This document shows positions 43,801 through 53,311 of a stretch of 64,000 nt of DNA, piece after piece (within the stretch, counting starts at the first letter, position 1; each line of letters begins with the position of its first letter). The position numbers and the translations under genes are program-made. The stretch is from Terrimonas ginsenosidimutans. GTDB lineage: Bacteria > Bacteroidota > Bacteroidia > Chitinophagales > Chitinophagaceae. Below the pieces are notes generated by a model. The model did no database searches, was not told the DNA's origin, and worked only from the letters and a program-made list of their open reading frames with translations. The DNA lies in the NCBI RefSeq assembly GCF_022012415.1, contig NZ_JAKLTR010000024.1:26612-90611 (forward strand), given 5' to 3'.

Positions 43801-45188
43801 AGTTCCTCGCGGATATCTCCGACTTCGCCAGTTATCGCTGCTAAGGCAGCTGTCAACGGACTCGCGAGGAACGTTCTCGCATTTGGTCCCTGTCTTCCTT
43901 CAAAATTTCTGTTGGAAGTAGAGATGCAATATTTACCGGCAGGGATCTTGTCTTCGTTCATACCGAGGCATGCGCTGCAGCCTGGCTGGCGAAGCATGAA
44001 ACCGGCTTCTTCAAATATTTTGTCGATGCCTTCTTCGATCGCTTGCTTTTCTACCTGCTTGCTGCCTGGAACGATCCATACTTCTACATCCTTTGCTTTG
44101 TGTTTTCCTTTTACGAAGGAAGCAACCATACGGAGGTCTTCGATGCGGGAGTTGGTGCAGCTGCCGATGAATACATAATCAACTTTCGTTCCTTTGATAT
44201 TGGCACCGGCTTCGAGACCCATATAGCCGATTGCTTTCTGGAAAGAAGGTTTTTCTTTTTCGTCGATCTCGTTCAATGCAGGAACATGACCCGTTACGCC
44301 AACACCCATACCAGGGTTGGTGCCGTAGGTGATCATTGGTTCGATGTCTGCTGCGTCGATGTTCACTTCTGCATCAAACTTCGCGTCCTTGTCTGTATAT
44401 AATGTTTTCCAGTAAGCCAGTTTCTCCTCCCATTCTTTTCCCTGGGGAGCGAACTTGCGTCCTTTTACATATTCGAAGGTTGTTTCGTCCGGAGCGATCA
44501 TACCGCAACGGGCGCCCATTTCGATGCTCATATTGCAGATGGTCATGCGTGCTTCCATAGACAAAGCACGGATCGCAGAGCCGGCAAATTCAACAGCATA
44601 ACCTGTTGCGCCGCTCGCAGATATTTTGGAGAGAATATAGAGAACGATGTCTTTGCTGACAACGCCTTCATTCAATGTTCCTTCAACGTTGATGCGCATC
44701 AGCTTTGGTTTGCTTTGCATCAAACATTGTGTGGCCAGCACCATTTCCACCTCGCTGGTACCGATACCGAAAGCAATGCTTCCAAAGGCACCGTGGGTGG
44801 AAGTATGGCTATCGCCACAAACCATGGTCATGCCCGGCTGTGTGAAACCCAATTCAGGTCCGATCACGTGAACGATGCCCTGGTAAGGATGCCCGAGCCC
44901 ATAAAGCTCGATGCCATGCTCAGCGCAATTCTTTTTTAACGCTTCAACCTGTAAACGCGAAAGCTCTTCTTTGATGGGAAGATGCTGGTTGAGCGTTGGA
45001 ACGTTGTGGTCAGCCGTTGCAACCACTTGTTTCGGACGGAAAACTTTTATACCACGCGCATTCAGTCCGTTGAATGCCTGCGGGCTGGTTACTTCATGGA
45101 TAAAATGTGTATCAATATAAAAAACGGAAGGGCCGCCGTCAATGGTCTTGACAACGTGCTTGTCCCAGATCTTTTCAAATAATGTCAT
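43779..45188 (-). CDS. leuC: 3-Isopropylmalate dehydratase large subunit
   Basis: 469 aa aconitase-family enzyme. [4Fe-4S] ligands are in FIGSCTNSR (~348) and CSACLGMN (~408-411); [26 protein letters not shown] is the substrate-binding signature. With LeuD it converts 2-isopropylmalate to 3-isopropylmalate. Between leuA (124 bases upstream, gap filled by a GCGAATGATCGCG repeat) and the methyltransferase. Confidence 0.97.
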   Translation of the reverse strand: MTLFEKIWDKHVVKTIDGGPSVFYIDTHFIHEVTSPQAFNGLNARGIKVFRPKQVVATADHNVPTLNQHLPIKEELSRLQVEALKKNCAEHGIELYGLGHPYQGIVHVIGPELGFTQPGMTMVCGDSHTSTHGAFGSIAFGIGTSEVEMVLATQCLMQSKPKLMRINVEGTLNEGVVSKDIVLYILSKISASGATGYAVEFAGSAIRALSMEARMTICNMSIEMGARCGMIAPDETTFEYVKGRKFAPQGKEWEEKLAYWKTLYTDKDAKFDAEVNIDAADIEPMITYGTNPGMGVGVTGHVPALNEIDEKEKPSFQKAIGYMGLEAGANIKGTKVDYVFIGSCTNSRIEDLRMVASFVKGKHKAKDVEVWIVPGSKQVEKQAIEEGIDKIFEEAGFMLRQPGCSACLGMNEDKIPAGKYCISTSNRNFEGRQGPNARTFLASPLTAALAAITGEVGDIREELKFKSQN

Positions 45189-45189
45189 A

Positions 45190-45310
45190 AAACGCGAATT
45201 GGATCACAAATGGCCGCGAATGATCGCGAATAGAGTCTGTTAATATGGATCAGTTTGAATGGCTGTGAATGAACGGGAGAAATCTTTTCGCGATCATTCG
45301 CGGCCATTGG
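45190..45310. repeat. GGCCGCGAATGATCGCG inverted repeat between leuA and leuC
   Basis: AATGGCCGCGAATGATCGCGAA (45207-45228) opposes TTCGCGATCATTCGCGGCCATT (45287-45308), a perfect 22-bp pairing with a 58-base loop. The same words occur around 9210-9385. Confidence 0.88.
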
Positions 45311-45312
45311 TG

Positions 45313-46485
45313 TTAGTTGGAAACGACCGTCGCTTCATAGACTGTTGCTAATTCGCGTAAGTCGGTGTCTTCGACTTCTTTTTTGCTGTCTGCTACTTTC
45401 AGGAATTCTGTATACAGTACGTCGATATCGTTACGGTTGAACTGATGTCCGAGTTTCTGGAAGCGGTGAGCGAGTGCGGAACGTCCGCTGCGTGCAGTGA
45501 GAACGATCTTGGAACCGTCTGCACCAACTTCTTCAGGAGCGATGATCTCATAGGTCTGCGCATCTTTCAGGAATCCGTCCTGGTGAATGCCGGAAGAGTG
45601 AGAGAAGGCATTGGCGCCAACGATGGCTTTATTTGCCTGAACCGGCATACGCATCGTGTCAGATACGAGGCGGCTCATTGGGTTCAATTGGGTGGTGTTC
45701 ACGCCTGTATAGAAACCGAGAGTTTGCTGATGTTGTTTCAGTACCATCACCACTTCTTCCAGTGACGTGTTGCCGGCTCTTTCACCGAGGCCGTTGATCG
45801 TACATTCGATCTGGCGGGCACCAGCGATCACCCCTGCGATAGAATTAGCGGTTGCGAGACCGAGATCATTATGGCAATGACAGCTGAGAATTGCTTTATC
45901 GATATTCGGAACGTTATTGATCAGGTAAGCGATCTTCTCACCATATTGATGCGGCAGGCAATAGCCTGTTGTATCGGGGATATTCACGACAGTTGCACCT
46001 GCAGCGATCACAGCTTCCACCACGCGTGCGAGGTATTCATTTTCAGTACGGCCGGCATCTTCTGCATAGAACTCAACATCGTCAACAAAGTTCTTCGCCC
46101 ATTTCACACACTGAGCGGCACGCTCCAGAATGTCTTCACGGGTTGAGTTGAATTTTGATTTGATATGAAAATCGGACGTGCCGATACCTGTATGGATACG
46201 AGGTCTTTTAGCGTGCTTAAGAGCAGCCGCAGCTGACTCGATATCTTTCAGTACTGCACGGCTGAGTCCGCAAACAGTAGTGTTCTTAATCACTTTGGAG
46301 ATCTCCTGTACCGACTCAAAGTCGCCAGGCGAAGAGATCGGAAATCCTGCTTCGATGATGTCAACCCCCAGGTTTTCCAACGCAAGGGCCAGTTCGATCT
46401 TTTCCTTTGTGTTGAGTTTGCAGCCAGGTACCTGCTCGCCATCGCGCAGCGTGGTATCGAAGATGTGGATTTTTCCGTCAGCCAT
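45313..46485 (-). CDS. leuA: 2-Isopropylmalate synthase, short form
   Basis: 390 aa. It condenses acetyl-CoA and 2-oxoisovalerate, the first leucine-specific step. The catalytic TIM barrel starts [17 protein letters not shown], the metal ligands are in [12 protein letters not shown], and [20 protein letters not shown] lies in the linker region. The ~120-residue C-terminal allosteric domain of classical LeuA (~510-520 aa) is missing, so leucine feedback by that domain is not expected. Context with leuC, D, B argues against homocitrate or citramalate synthase. First gene of the leu unit. Confidence 0.93.
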   Translation of the reverse strand: MADGKIHIFDTTLRDGEQVPGCKLNTKEKIELALALENLGVDIIEAGFPISSPGDFESVQEISKVIKNTTVCGLSRAVLKDIESAAAALKHAKRPRIHTGIGTSDFHIKSKFNSTREDILERAAQCVKWAKNFVDDVEFYAEDAGRTENEYLARVVEAVIAAGATVVNIPDTTGYCLPHQYGEKIAYLINNVPNIDKAILSCHCHNDLGLATANSIAGVIAGARQIECTINGLGERAGNTSLEEVVMVLKQHQQTLGFYTGVNTTQLNPMSRLVSDTMRMPVQANKAIVGANAFSHSSGIHQDGFLKDAQTYEIIAPEEVGADGSKIVLTARSGRSALAHRFQKLGHQFNRNDIDVLYTEFLKVADSKKEVEDTDLRELATVYEATVVSN

Positions 46486-46599
46486 AATTAATTGATATAT
46501 TGGAGGGTGATTAAATTTTCCGCTGCTTATTTTTGTGTTCCTTATCTGAAAATAGACAGCGGTCTACTAAATTATCATTGTTCTACGGCCCGGTAAAGC

Positions 46600-46607
46600 C
46601 AAAATTA
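46600..46607 (-). promoter_or_regulatory. Candidate minus-7 box of leuA (TAATTTTG)
   Basis: TAnnTTTG on the minus strand, 114 bases before the leuA ATG. No TTTG element at the right distance. The ~110-base leader contains only a three-codon ORF (Met-Ile-Ile) and an imperfect CCGCTG/CAGCGG hairpin without a U-tract, so no attenuator is seen. Confidence 0.35.
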
Positions 46608-46687
46608 TCAATCTTTTACACTGCTTAATTTGAGGAAAATCGGCTGAAACGCTTGCCAGTAAAGGCTTTTAAAATATTCAAATTACG

Positions 46688-48235
46688 ATGCCCAACCGTT
46701 CAACAGATGCTTTGTTTCAACTGGTGAAGTCGCTCGAAAAGTCTGAAAAACGCAATTTCAAGCTTTTCGTGAAGCGAAATTCGTCTAATGATTCATTGAA
46801 AACCATTCAGTTATTCGATGCACTGGATAAAATGAGCGACTACGACGAGCCTCAACTCCTCAAAAAGAATAAATCCATCACCAAAGCCCAGCTTTCCAAC
46901 ATCAAAGCGGCGCTTTATAAGCAGATACTATCATCGCTTAGGATCATAAAAGATGAGAATAATATTGATATTCAACTACATGAGTTGATGGATCATGCCA
47001 GGATCCTGTTCAACAAAGGCCTTTATCTGCAAAGCCTGAAAGTGCTGAAACATCTGAAAGACCTTGCCAAACAGCATAACCAGATCACTTACCTGGAACA
47101 GGTGTTATTCTTTGAGAAAAAGATCGAGACCCTCTATATTACCCGAAGCATGCGGAACAGGGCCGACCAGCTCAGCCAGGAGTCTGACGAAGTAACGGAA
47201 GCGATCGTACTGGTAAACCGTCTTTCCAATCTTGCCCTGCAGCTGTATAGCTGGTATATCCAGCACGGTCATGCACGGAATGAACAGGATTTCCGCAGTA
47301 TCCAATTGTTCTTTCAGACCCATCTGCCGGCCAATGCATCAACGGCAAATGGATTTTATGAAAAATTATACCTGTACCAGAGCTATTGCTGGTATGCGTT
47401 CATCCGGCTCGACTTCCTTCAATACTATCGCTATTGCCAGAAATGGGTTGATCTGTTTGAGAAGTACCCGGACATGATCGTGTTTGAGACCGCGAACTAT
47501 ATCAAGGCGATGCACAACCTGATGGGCGCTCATTTTGACCTGTTGAATCATGAAAAGCTGGCGGAGACCATTAAAGGATTTGAGCAGTTTGCCCGCGGAA
47601 AACTGGTGGCACAGAATGATAATAACCGCATCCTTTCCTATCAGTATTTATACACGGCAAGGATCAACCTTTACTTCCTGCAGGGAACGTTTGAAAAGGG
47701 CCTGAAAATGGTCCCGCACCTGGAGGAAATGCTGAAGGAATATGGGATCTATCTCGATCTCCACCGTGTGCTCGTATTCTATTACAAGATCGCCTGCCTT
47801 TACTTCGGCAGCGGAGATAATGAAAGGGCGATCGATTACCTGAACCGGATCATCAACCAGAAAGCGGATCTGCGGGAAGATCTGCAATGTTACGCACGGC
47901 TGCTTCACCTGATCGCGCATTACGAACTGGGAAATTTTGACCTGCTGGAATACCTGATCAAATCGGTTTACCGCTATATGGCGAAAATGCAGAACCTGAG
48001 TAAAGTGGAGGAGGAGATGTTTGCGTTCCTGAGAAGGTCATTCCGGGTGGGGGCGCATGCATTGAAGCCCGAGTTTCAGAAGTTATTGGGAAAGCTGAAG
48101 AAGTATGAAGGTAATCCATTGGAAACGAGGGCATTTGCATACCTGGATGTGATTTCCTGGTTGGAGAGTAAGATCCATAATGTGAATGTGCAGGACGTGA
48201 TCAGGGAAAAGTATAAGACGAAGCGAAAGCCATAA
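46688..48235 (+). CDS. Conserved alpha-helical protein of unknown function
   Basis: 515 aa, cytoplasmic (no signal or membrane segment). Almost all-helical with TPR/solenoid character: repeated LxxLxxL helices such as GLYLQSLKVLKHLKDLAKQH (~117-136), and GDNERAIDYLNRIINQKADL (~377-396). The N-terminal SLEKSEKRNFKLFVKRNSS (15-33) is strongly basic. I recall similar ~500-aa hypothetical proteins in Bacteroidota but no assigned role. Divergent from leuA. Confidence 0.78.
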   Translation: MPNRSTDALFQLVKSLEKSEKRNFKLFVKRNSSNDSLKTIQLFDALDKMSDYDEPQLLKKNKSITKAQLSNIKAALYKQILSSLRIIKDENNIDIQLHELMDHARILFNKGLYLQSLKVLKHLKDLAKQHNQITYLEQVLFFEKKIETLYITRSMRNRADQLSQESDEVTEAIVLVNRLSNLALQLYSWYIQHGHARNEQDFRSIQLFFQTHLPANASTANGFYEKLYLYQSYCWYAFIRLDFLQYYRYCQKWVDLFEKYPDMIVFETANYIKAMHNLMGAHFDLLNHEKLAETIKGFEQFARGKLVAQNDNNRILSYQYLYTARINLYFLQGTFEKGLKMVPHLEEMLKEYGIYLDLHRVLVFYYKIACLYFGSGDNERAIDYLNRIINQKADLREDLQCYARLLHLIAHYELGNFDLLEYLIKSVYRYMAKMQNLSKVEEEMFAFLRRSFRVGAHALKPEFQKLLGKLKKYEGNPLETRAFAYLDVISWLESKIHNVNVQDVIREKYKTKRKP

Positions 48236-48311
48236 GTTATGCCTAGTTTCCAAACTATGCGTAACCAGGATTGGCGTTGAATTTGAAATACAATCGCTAA
48301 AACATACTTTA

Positions 48312-48728
48312 ATGAAATTGAGCACGATAGTCTTTGCGACAATCTTACTGGCCGCCTGCAATAATGCGGCGGATTCGGAGAAGGAAACGAGAGCAGATTC
48401 ATTGCCCAGGGCAACAGCTGACACTGAATACATTGCACCGGTAAAAGATACTTCACATGCGGCAACCGGAAACTGGCGTGATTCGCTGATCGTCGACTAT
48501 ATTAACACTACGCGGAATCCGTTGGTAAAAGTTACACGGGAAGGAGGAGGAAAGCTGGAATGGATGAATGACGGACTTCAGAAGCGGGATGGAGTGATGT
48601 ATTACAGGTTTCAGCTGGGGCATTCATCTGAAAATAAGTTCAATACAGATGCCTGGCTGTACATAGATACGGCGAAACGAAAGCTGTATGAGTATGATCT
48701 TGTGGAAGATAAGTTGATTTCTAAGTAA
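48312..48728 (+). CDS. Small lipoprotein of unknown function
   Basis: 138 aa. Lipoprotein signal MKLSTIVFATILLAACNN with lipid Cys16, then a disordered Ala/Thr/Asp-rich linker and an ~80-residue domain (DSLIVDYINTTRNPLVKV to YEYDLVEDKLISK) with strands typical of a small periplasmic beta domain. Not recognised further. A GGAACGCGGCGG hairpin follows at once. Confidence 0.72.
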   Translation: MKLSTIVFATILLAACNNAADSEKETRADSLPRATADTEYIAPVKDTSHAATGNWRDSLIVDYINTTRNPLVKVTREGGGKLEWMNDGLQKRDGVMYYRFQLGHSSENKFNTDAWLYIDTAKRKLYEYDLVEDKLISK

Positions 48729-48734
48729 CTGGTT

Positions 48735-48857
48735 GGCGTATAAGGAACGCGGCGGACACGGCGAACCGCGGCGAGCGCAGCGAAATACAATAATATTTTT
48801 AGATTGTTTTCGCCGCGTCCGCTGCGGTTCGCCGTGTCCGCCGCGTTCCTATACGCC
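48735..48857. repeat. GGCGTATAAGGAACGCGGCGG hairpin
   Basis: Arms 48735-48782 and 48811-48857 are nearly perfectly complementary over ~47 bases (GGCGTATAAGGAACGCGGCG / its complement), separated by an AT-rich 28-base loop. Shares the GGAACGCGGCGG word with the palindrome at 14644-14809. Confidence 0.88.
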
Positions 48858-48916
48858 AGTCCACAATTTTGCTGCATAATGTGAATATTTTCCGCTCAAC
48901 AAACCTGTTTCATCCG

Positions 48917-48924
48917 TACCTTTG
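48917..48924 (+). promoter_or_regulatory. Minus-7 promoter box of carA (TACCTTTG)
   Basis: Exact TAnnTTTG, 36 bases before the carA ATG. Confidence 0.6.
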
Positions 48925-48960
48925 CGCGATTTGTTTCACAGGTAACCCCCTCATAAATTA

Positions 48961-50061
48961 ATGGCAGCAACACAATTACCCGCAATTTTAGTACTGGCCG
49001 ACGGCACCGTCGCACATGGTAAAGCATTTGGCGCAATTGGCACCACCACTGGTGAGATCTGTTTCAATACCGGGATGACCGGATACCAGGAAGTGTTCAC
49101 CGATCCAAGTTATTTTGGTCAGATCCTGATCATGAACTCTGTACACGTGGGTAATTATGGCGTGAAAGACGCAGATATTGAGTCTGACGGTGTAAAGATC
49201 CGCGGCCTTATCGGTCGTAATCTGGAAGAGACCTATTCACGCAAACTGGCAAATGGTTCTCTCGAAGACTATCTCAAGGCTAACAATATCGTTTCGATCG
49301 AAGGCGTGGACACAAGAGCGCTGGTGGCACACGTTCGCACCAAAGGTGCGATGAACTGCATCATCTCTTCTGAGATCACTGATGTGGAAGAGCTAAAAAA
49401 GAAACTGGCTGAAACGCCGGATATGGATGGCCTCGAACTGGCTTCTGTAGTGAGTACCAAACAGCCTTATGAAATGGGGGATAAAAACTCTCCTGTTCGT
49501 ATCGCGGTGATGGACTACGGTGTAAAACAACATATCCTTCATTGCATGGTTGATCGCGGCGCTTATGTAAAAGTATTCCCAGCAAAAACTGCATTGAAGG
49601 AAGTGAATGAATTCAATCCTAACGGATATTTCATCTCCAACGGCCCTGGCGATCCTTCTGCCATGGACTATGCGATCACTACCGTAAAGGAAATCCTGAA
49701 AGAAGATAAACCTGTTTTCGGGATCTGCCTGGGTCACCAGCTGCTGGCCCTTGCAAACGGCATTCCTACATTCAAAATGCACCACGGTCACAGGGGATTG
49801 AACCACCCGGTGAAAAACCTGGTGTCCGGCCGTTCTGAGATCACTACACAGAACCACGGTTTTGGTGTTGACCCGGAAGCGGTGAAAAAAGCGGATCATA
49901 TCGAGATCACGCACGTGAACCTGAATGACCAATCGATCGAAGGGATCCGTGTAAAAGGTAAACCGGCTTTCTCTGTGCAATATCACCCGGAAAGCACACC
50001 GGGGCCGCACGATAGCCGTTACCTGTTTGATGAGTTCATCGACATGATCAAAACTTCGTAA
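48961..50061 (+). CDS. carA: Carbamoyl-phosphate synthase small subunit
   Basis: 366 aa. The glutaminase subunit supplying ammonia to CarB for pyrimidine and arginine synthesis. N-terminal CPSase small domain (GEICFNTGMTGYQEVFTDPSYFG, in part), then a class-I amidotransferase with the nucleophile Cys in FGICLGHQLLALANG (~259) and the His-Glu pair in VQYHPESTPGPHDS. carB is not adjacent in this window. A terminator follows after 25 bases, so it is monocistronic. Confidence 0.97.
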   Translation: MAATQLPAILVLADGTVAHGKAFGAIGTTTGEICFNTGMTGYQEVFTDPSYFGQILIMNSVHVGNYGVKDADIESDGVKIRGLIGRNLEETYSRKLANGSLEDYLKANNIVSIEGVDTRALVAHVRTKGAMNCIISSEITDVEELKKKLAETPDMDGLELASVVSTKQPYEMGDKNSPVRIAVMDYGVKQHILHCMVDRGAYVKVFPAKTALKEVNEFNPNGYFISNGPGDPSAMDYAITTVKEILKEDKPVFGICLGHQLLALANGIPTFKMHHGHRGLNHPVKNLVSGRSEITTQNHGFGVDPEAVKKADHIEITHVNLNDQSIEGIRVKGKPAFSVQYHPESTPGPHDSRYLFDEFIDMIKTS

Positions 50062-50084
50062 AATAAAGACCTTAGAATATAACG

Positions 50085-50123
50085 AACCCCGGGAATATGA
50101 GTGATCATGGACCGGGGTTTTTT
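50085..50123 (+). terminator. Intrinsic terminator of carA
   Basis: AACCCCGG (50085-50092) pairs with CCGGGGTT (50112-50119), loop 19 bases, with six T from 50118. Confidence 0.88.
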
Positions 50124-50139
50124 GTTGACTGGTTGGGGC

Positions 50140-50245
50140 AGGAGTATCGCAAAGTATACAAAGGAAACGCGATGTGCGTGATGGGTTTCTTAGCATTCTT
50201 TACGCGTTACTGGCGACCTTTGCAATACTCATTAGCCCAGTCAAA
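50140..50245. repeat. CGCAAAGTATACAAAG-word inverted repeat
   Basis: GGGGCAGGAGTATCGCAAAG (50135-50154) opposes CTTTGCAATACTCATTAGCCC (50219-50239); inner words AAACGCG and CGCGTT also pair. Diverged member of the CGCAAAG family, after carA. Confidence 0.6.
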
Positions 50246-50265
50246 TTACCTTATCTTAGTTCCTC

Positions 50266-51264
50266 ATGTCACAGCTATTACTACGATCTATCATTTTCCT
50301 GTCTCTTGTAGGGAGCATGCAGGTATCCGCTCAGGATAAAGTGACGATTGCCAATGGTGATACACTGCCCGATGCCCGTTTTTATCTGAAAGGCGAAGGA
50401 CATGAATATGTGGAGGAGAACGCCCGGGCACTGCTGGCACTTTTAACGTATACCCACCAGCATAAGAATGTACGTTATCTCGTAATGGAATGCGGGCCGG
50501 ATCAGGCTTACCTTGCGAACTATTATCTGAGGAATGGCGGTGATTCGTTTCCCTCCAACAACTTCCTGTATATGCGGGAGGCATTCTGGAAAAACCTGTA
50601 TGAGTTCAACAGAACCTTACCGGAAAATGCCAGGATAAAAGTATACGGGTTTGATCATAACAGGTTCGTGCATACATCACGCGCATTGAAGCTGATGTTC
50701 GGGAACGACCCGCGTGTGAGTGACCGTGAATTGAGACGTTATTTATTTAAAGTGATGGATTGGGAAACGCAAAAATGGGATGCGTCATTGCAGGAGTATT
50801 TCGCAAAAGATCTTGCCTTGTTACGCCCGATCAGCGCGCATTATGCAGACGAGTTGAAGAAACTTTTAGGGAATGACTACAGCGCGTATCTCTCTATCAT
50901 CGAAAACAAAACGCCAATGGTGTCTTATGTAAAGCGCGATAAACAAATGATAGCTCAGTTCATGGATTCGCTGCCGTCAATGAATGAAGGGAATATTCTT
51001 TTTAATTACGGTGTCGCGCATACGGCATTGAATGGAGAAGGCTTTGGTGAACGGTTGAATGATGACAAGCGCTTCCGTGGCGCGGTGTGCGGGATCTTTC
51101 CTTACTATATCAAAACAGATAAACCGGCTGCACTGCAGTCGATCGAAAGTAAAATTCCACCGGCCGTCAGAGATGCAGCGGGGCGGGCACCTGCATTATC
51201 TTTGATAGCCATAGACCCGTCTTCAAAGTTTAAAAGGGCTACATGGTTATATGTGCATCGCTGA
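50266..51264 (+). CDS. Secreted protein, erythromycin-esterase-like fold
   Basis: 332 aa. Signal peptide 1-22 (IIFLSLVGSMQVSAQ). The mature part begins FYLKGEGHEYVEENARALLALL, followed by VRYLVMECGPDQAYLANYYL and IKVYGFDHNR. This pattern (GE.H....E, a buried (M)ECG, and G.D) resembles the EreA/ChaN-like superfamily of metal-independent esterases. Overall similarity is inferred by eye and the substrate is unknown; macrolide resistance should not be assumed. The 3' end overlaps in another frame only with an upstream extension of the next ORF. Confidence 0.68.
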   Translation: MSQLLLRSIIFLSLVGSMQVSAQDKVTIANGDTLPDARFYLKGEGHEYVEENARALLALLTYTHQHKNVRYLVMECGPDQAYLANYYLRNGGDSFPSNNFLYMREAFWKNLYEFNRTLPENARIKVYGFDHNRFVHTSRALKLMFGNDPRVSDRELRRYLFKVMDWETQKWDASLQEYFAKDLALLRPISAHYADELKKLLGNDYSAYLSIIENKTPMVSYVKRDKQMIAQFMDSLPSMNEGNILFNYGVAHTALNGEGFGERLNDDKRFRGAVCGIFPYYIKTDKPAALQSIESKIPPAVRDAAGRAPALSLIAIDPSSKFKRATWLYVHR

Positions 51265-51296
51265 TTAATTCTTTATCTTACAGCAAAATCAATTCT

Positions 51297-51785
51297 ATGC
51301 GGAGTGTCTTTATCGTTTTGATCGCTGCTGTTATAATCGGAGGGTGCAGTGCAGGAAAGCAATCGACAGCTTCTCCGATCGGACTCGTTCCTTTGGAACA
51401 CTATTATGCAGGCATCAATAATTCGTTTGATACGGGCTATAATTACAGGGTGATCACCGATCAGTCCTCTTTTGAAAAGGATTTAAAAGTGAGTGCCTCC
51501 TCCGGAGCTTCCGTACGTAAGCCCGAGTTCAGTGGACAGACAGTAGTAGCAGTGATACATAATGGTCCGCCAAATCAGCGTAAAGAGATTGTGTTGGATG
51601 GTGCAGCTTATAACGGCAGTCAGATGTATGTGTATTATCACATCAAGGAAACACTGAGATCGCCGGTTACGACTTATTTACCCGGACTGGGTCTGGCAAC
51701 AGTACCGAAAGTGCAAAGTGTGAAAAAGGTAAATTTTTACGAGGATAGTGTACTGGTCAAGAGCGTGCCTGTTAGTATTTATTGA
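51297..51785 (+). CDS. PrcB-like lipoprotein
   Basis: 162 aa from ATG 51297, which starts a lipoprotein signal (VFIVLIAAVIIGGCSAG, lipid Cys17); the upstream ATG at 51243 would overlap the previous gene and spoil the signal. The domain (NYRVITDQSSFEKDLKV ... FSGQTVVAVIHN ... YVYYHIKE) resembles the PrcB C-terminal domain, found in protease-complex partners and stand-alone lipoproteins. Probable translational neighbour of the preceding esterase-like gene, 32 bases apart. Confidence 0.65.
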   Translation: MRSVFIVLIAAVIIGGCSAGKQSTASPIGLVPLEHYYAGINNSFDTGYNYRVITDQSSFEKDLKVSASSGASVRKPEFSGQTVVAVIHNGPPNQRKEIVLDGAAYNGSQMYVYYHIKETLRSPVTTYLPGLGLATVPKVQSVKKVNFYEDSVLVKSVPVSIY

Positions 51786-51815
51786 TCATTAGTTCAGCTT
51801 TTATTATTTACAGAT

Positions 51816-52241
51816 ATGAAGATTGCAATTATAAACGGACCTAACCTGAATTTGTTGGGGAAGCGTGAGCCGGGTATTTATGGAAGCCAGTCGTTTGAAG
51901 ATTTTTATGCGCATCTGAAGGCAAGGTATCCATCTATCGATTTCAGTTATTTCCAAAGTAATGTAGAGGGAGAGCTGATCAATGAATTGCAGCGTACAGG
52001 TTTTGAGGCGGATGGGATCATCATGAACCCGGGAGGCTATACACATACTTCTGTCGCGATCGGGGACGCTATTGCGGCTATCAAATCACCGGTAGTGGAA
52101 GTGCATATTTCGAACGTGCATGCACGGGAGGAGTTCAGAAAGATCTCTCATGTGTCTGCAAAAGCGGCAGGCAGTATTATAGGATTGGGAATGAAGGGGT
52201 ATGAGCTGGCGGTGGAATATCTGATGGGGGGCGGCAAGTAG
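51816..52241 (+). CDS. aroQ: 3-Dehydroquinate dehydratase, type II
   Basis: 141 aa, full length. It dehydrates 3-dehydroquinate in the shikimate pathway and assembles as a dodecamer. Motifs: INGPNLNLLGKREPGIYG with catalytic Arg and Tyr, MNPGGYTHTSVAI, and VEVHISNVHAREEFRK with the catalytic His. It follows the PrcB-like gene by 30 bases; no other shikimate gene is near. Confidence 0.97.
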   Translation: MKIAIINGPNLNLLGKREPGIYGSQSFEDFYAHLKARYPSIDFSYFQSNVEGELINELQRTGFEADGIIMNPGGYTHTSVAIGDAIAAIKSPVVEVHISNVHAREEFRKISHVSAKAAGSIIGLGMKGYELAVEYLMGGGK

Positions 52242-52244
52242 CTT

Positions 52245-52345
52245 CAGGAAGGAGTATCGCAAAGAGCGCAAAGTAATCGCAATGGACGCAAAGATATCTT
52301 AGCGCCCTTTCCGGATCCTTTGCGCTCTTTGCTATACTCTTACGC
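52245..52345. repeat. CGCAAAGAGCGCAAAG hairpin after aroQ
   Basis: GGAGTATCGCAAAGAGCGCAAAG (52251-52273) opposes CCTTTGCGCTCTTTGCTATACTC (52318-52340); inner GGACGCAAAGATATC and GATCC words pair partly. Begins a few bases after the aroQ stop. Confidence 0.8.
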
Positions 52346-52482
52346 CCGTCAAATTATTGTAATACTCGACAGGCGGGCGGAAGCATACGTTTCCCTCAGT
52401 TTCTTCGTTATAATGGCATATGGATTGCGTGAAGATCAGCAAATTGAGAATCAATCATCCATATCCAAATAAAATACCCGAT

Positions 52483-53193
52483 ATGAAATACGTTCTGATA
52501 TTATTCCTTTTTTTCAGCACATCGGCGTTCTCCCAGTGGAAGAGCTATATCATCGGCGTTCGCGGCGATACGCTTAATTGCGTCGACCTGAATGGTAAAA
52601 AACAGGGGCCCTGGGTGATCAGGGTAGCGGAACTCCGGGGCGAACCCGGCTATGACGAGCAGGGATATTTTGAAGACGACCTTAAAGTCGGCAAATGGGT
52701 ACGTTTTTCACTGATGGGAGATAAGATCGCAGAGGAGAATTACCGCTGGGGGCAGCTTAGCGGAAAGAATAAATATTATACCCGCACGGGCGGCTTGTTG
52801 CGTGAAGAGACCTGGCGTGCGATCGAGCCTGGTAAAAAAATGGATACGGTAGAAGTCCGTGATCCTGCTGATCCCTCAAAAGTGATCGATAGAGTGGCGG
52901 TAAAAGTAGAAGGATCCGCAGTTCGTCATGGCACCACTACTTTTTACGATCCTGAATGGGGAACTGTAGTGAAAACAGAAGAATGGTGGATGAACAAGAT
53001 CAAGACCGGCGATGCAATACCGGGCGAAAATGATGATGAGTTAAAGCCGATCGATCCGAGAAAGAAAGCGACAGCAAAAACAGATAAGGATAAGGACGAA
53101 AAGGAGGCAGCAAAGCCCGCCGCGATCCTTGAATATGAAAAAAAGAACAAGGGGAAAAAGATCAAGGAGAGAGACGGCCGGACAGGAAATTAA
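52483..53193 (+). CDS. Secreted MORN-like repeat protein
   Basis: 236 aa from ATG 52483, giving a signal peptide (YVLILFLFFSTSAFSQ); a start at 52420 would add 21 polar residues. The body has MORN/YwqK-like motifs: NGKKQGPWVI (~37-46), EDDLKVGKWVRFSLMGDKIAEEN and GQLSGKNKYYTRTGGLL. The C-terminal ~50 residues are Lys/Glu/Asp-rich and probably disordered. Function unknown; such proteins are common at Bacteroidota cell surfaces. Confidence 0.75.
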   Translation: MKYVLILFLFFSTSAFSQWKSYIIGVRGDTLNCVDLNGKKQGPWVIRVAELRGEPGYDEQGYFEDDLKVGKWVRFSLMGDKIAEENYRWGQLSGKNKYYTRTGGLLREETWRAIEPGKKMDTVEVRDPADPSKVIDRVAVKVEGSAVRHGTTTFYDPEWGTVVKTEEWWMNKIKTGDAIPGENDDELKPIDPRKKATAKTDKDKDEKEAAKPAAILEYEKKNKGKKIKERDGRTGN

Positions 53194-53213
53194 TTTCCAT
53201 TCATTTTATGTAT

Positions 53214-53254
53214 AAAAGCTGATGGTTCGACAGATCGGGCCGCCAGCTTTTTTT
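53214..53254 (+). terminator. Intrinsic terminator after the MORN-like gene
   Basis: AAAAGCTG (53214-53221) pairs with CAGCTTTT (53244-53251) with partial inner pairing (TGGTTCG / CGGGCC), then T to 53254. Confidence 0.78.
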
Positions 53255-53303
53255 GTGCCTGCACCCATCCCAAAAGCCTTTTGGAATGTAGCGGTATTTT
53301 ATA

Positions 53304-53311
53304 TACTTTTG
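53304..53311 (+). promoter_or_regulatory. Minus-7 promoter box (TACTTTTG) of the SPFH-RHH operon
   Basis: Exact TAnnTTTG, 30 bases before the SPFH gene ATG. Its last bases form part of the first TTGATATCAA box. Confidence 0.65.

Noticed and set aside
46486..46607. Attenuator or T-box upstream of leuA
   Set aside because: Only a Met-Ile-Ile ORF and a weak hairpin without U-tract; no T-box core sequence.
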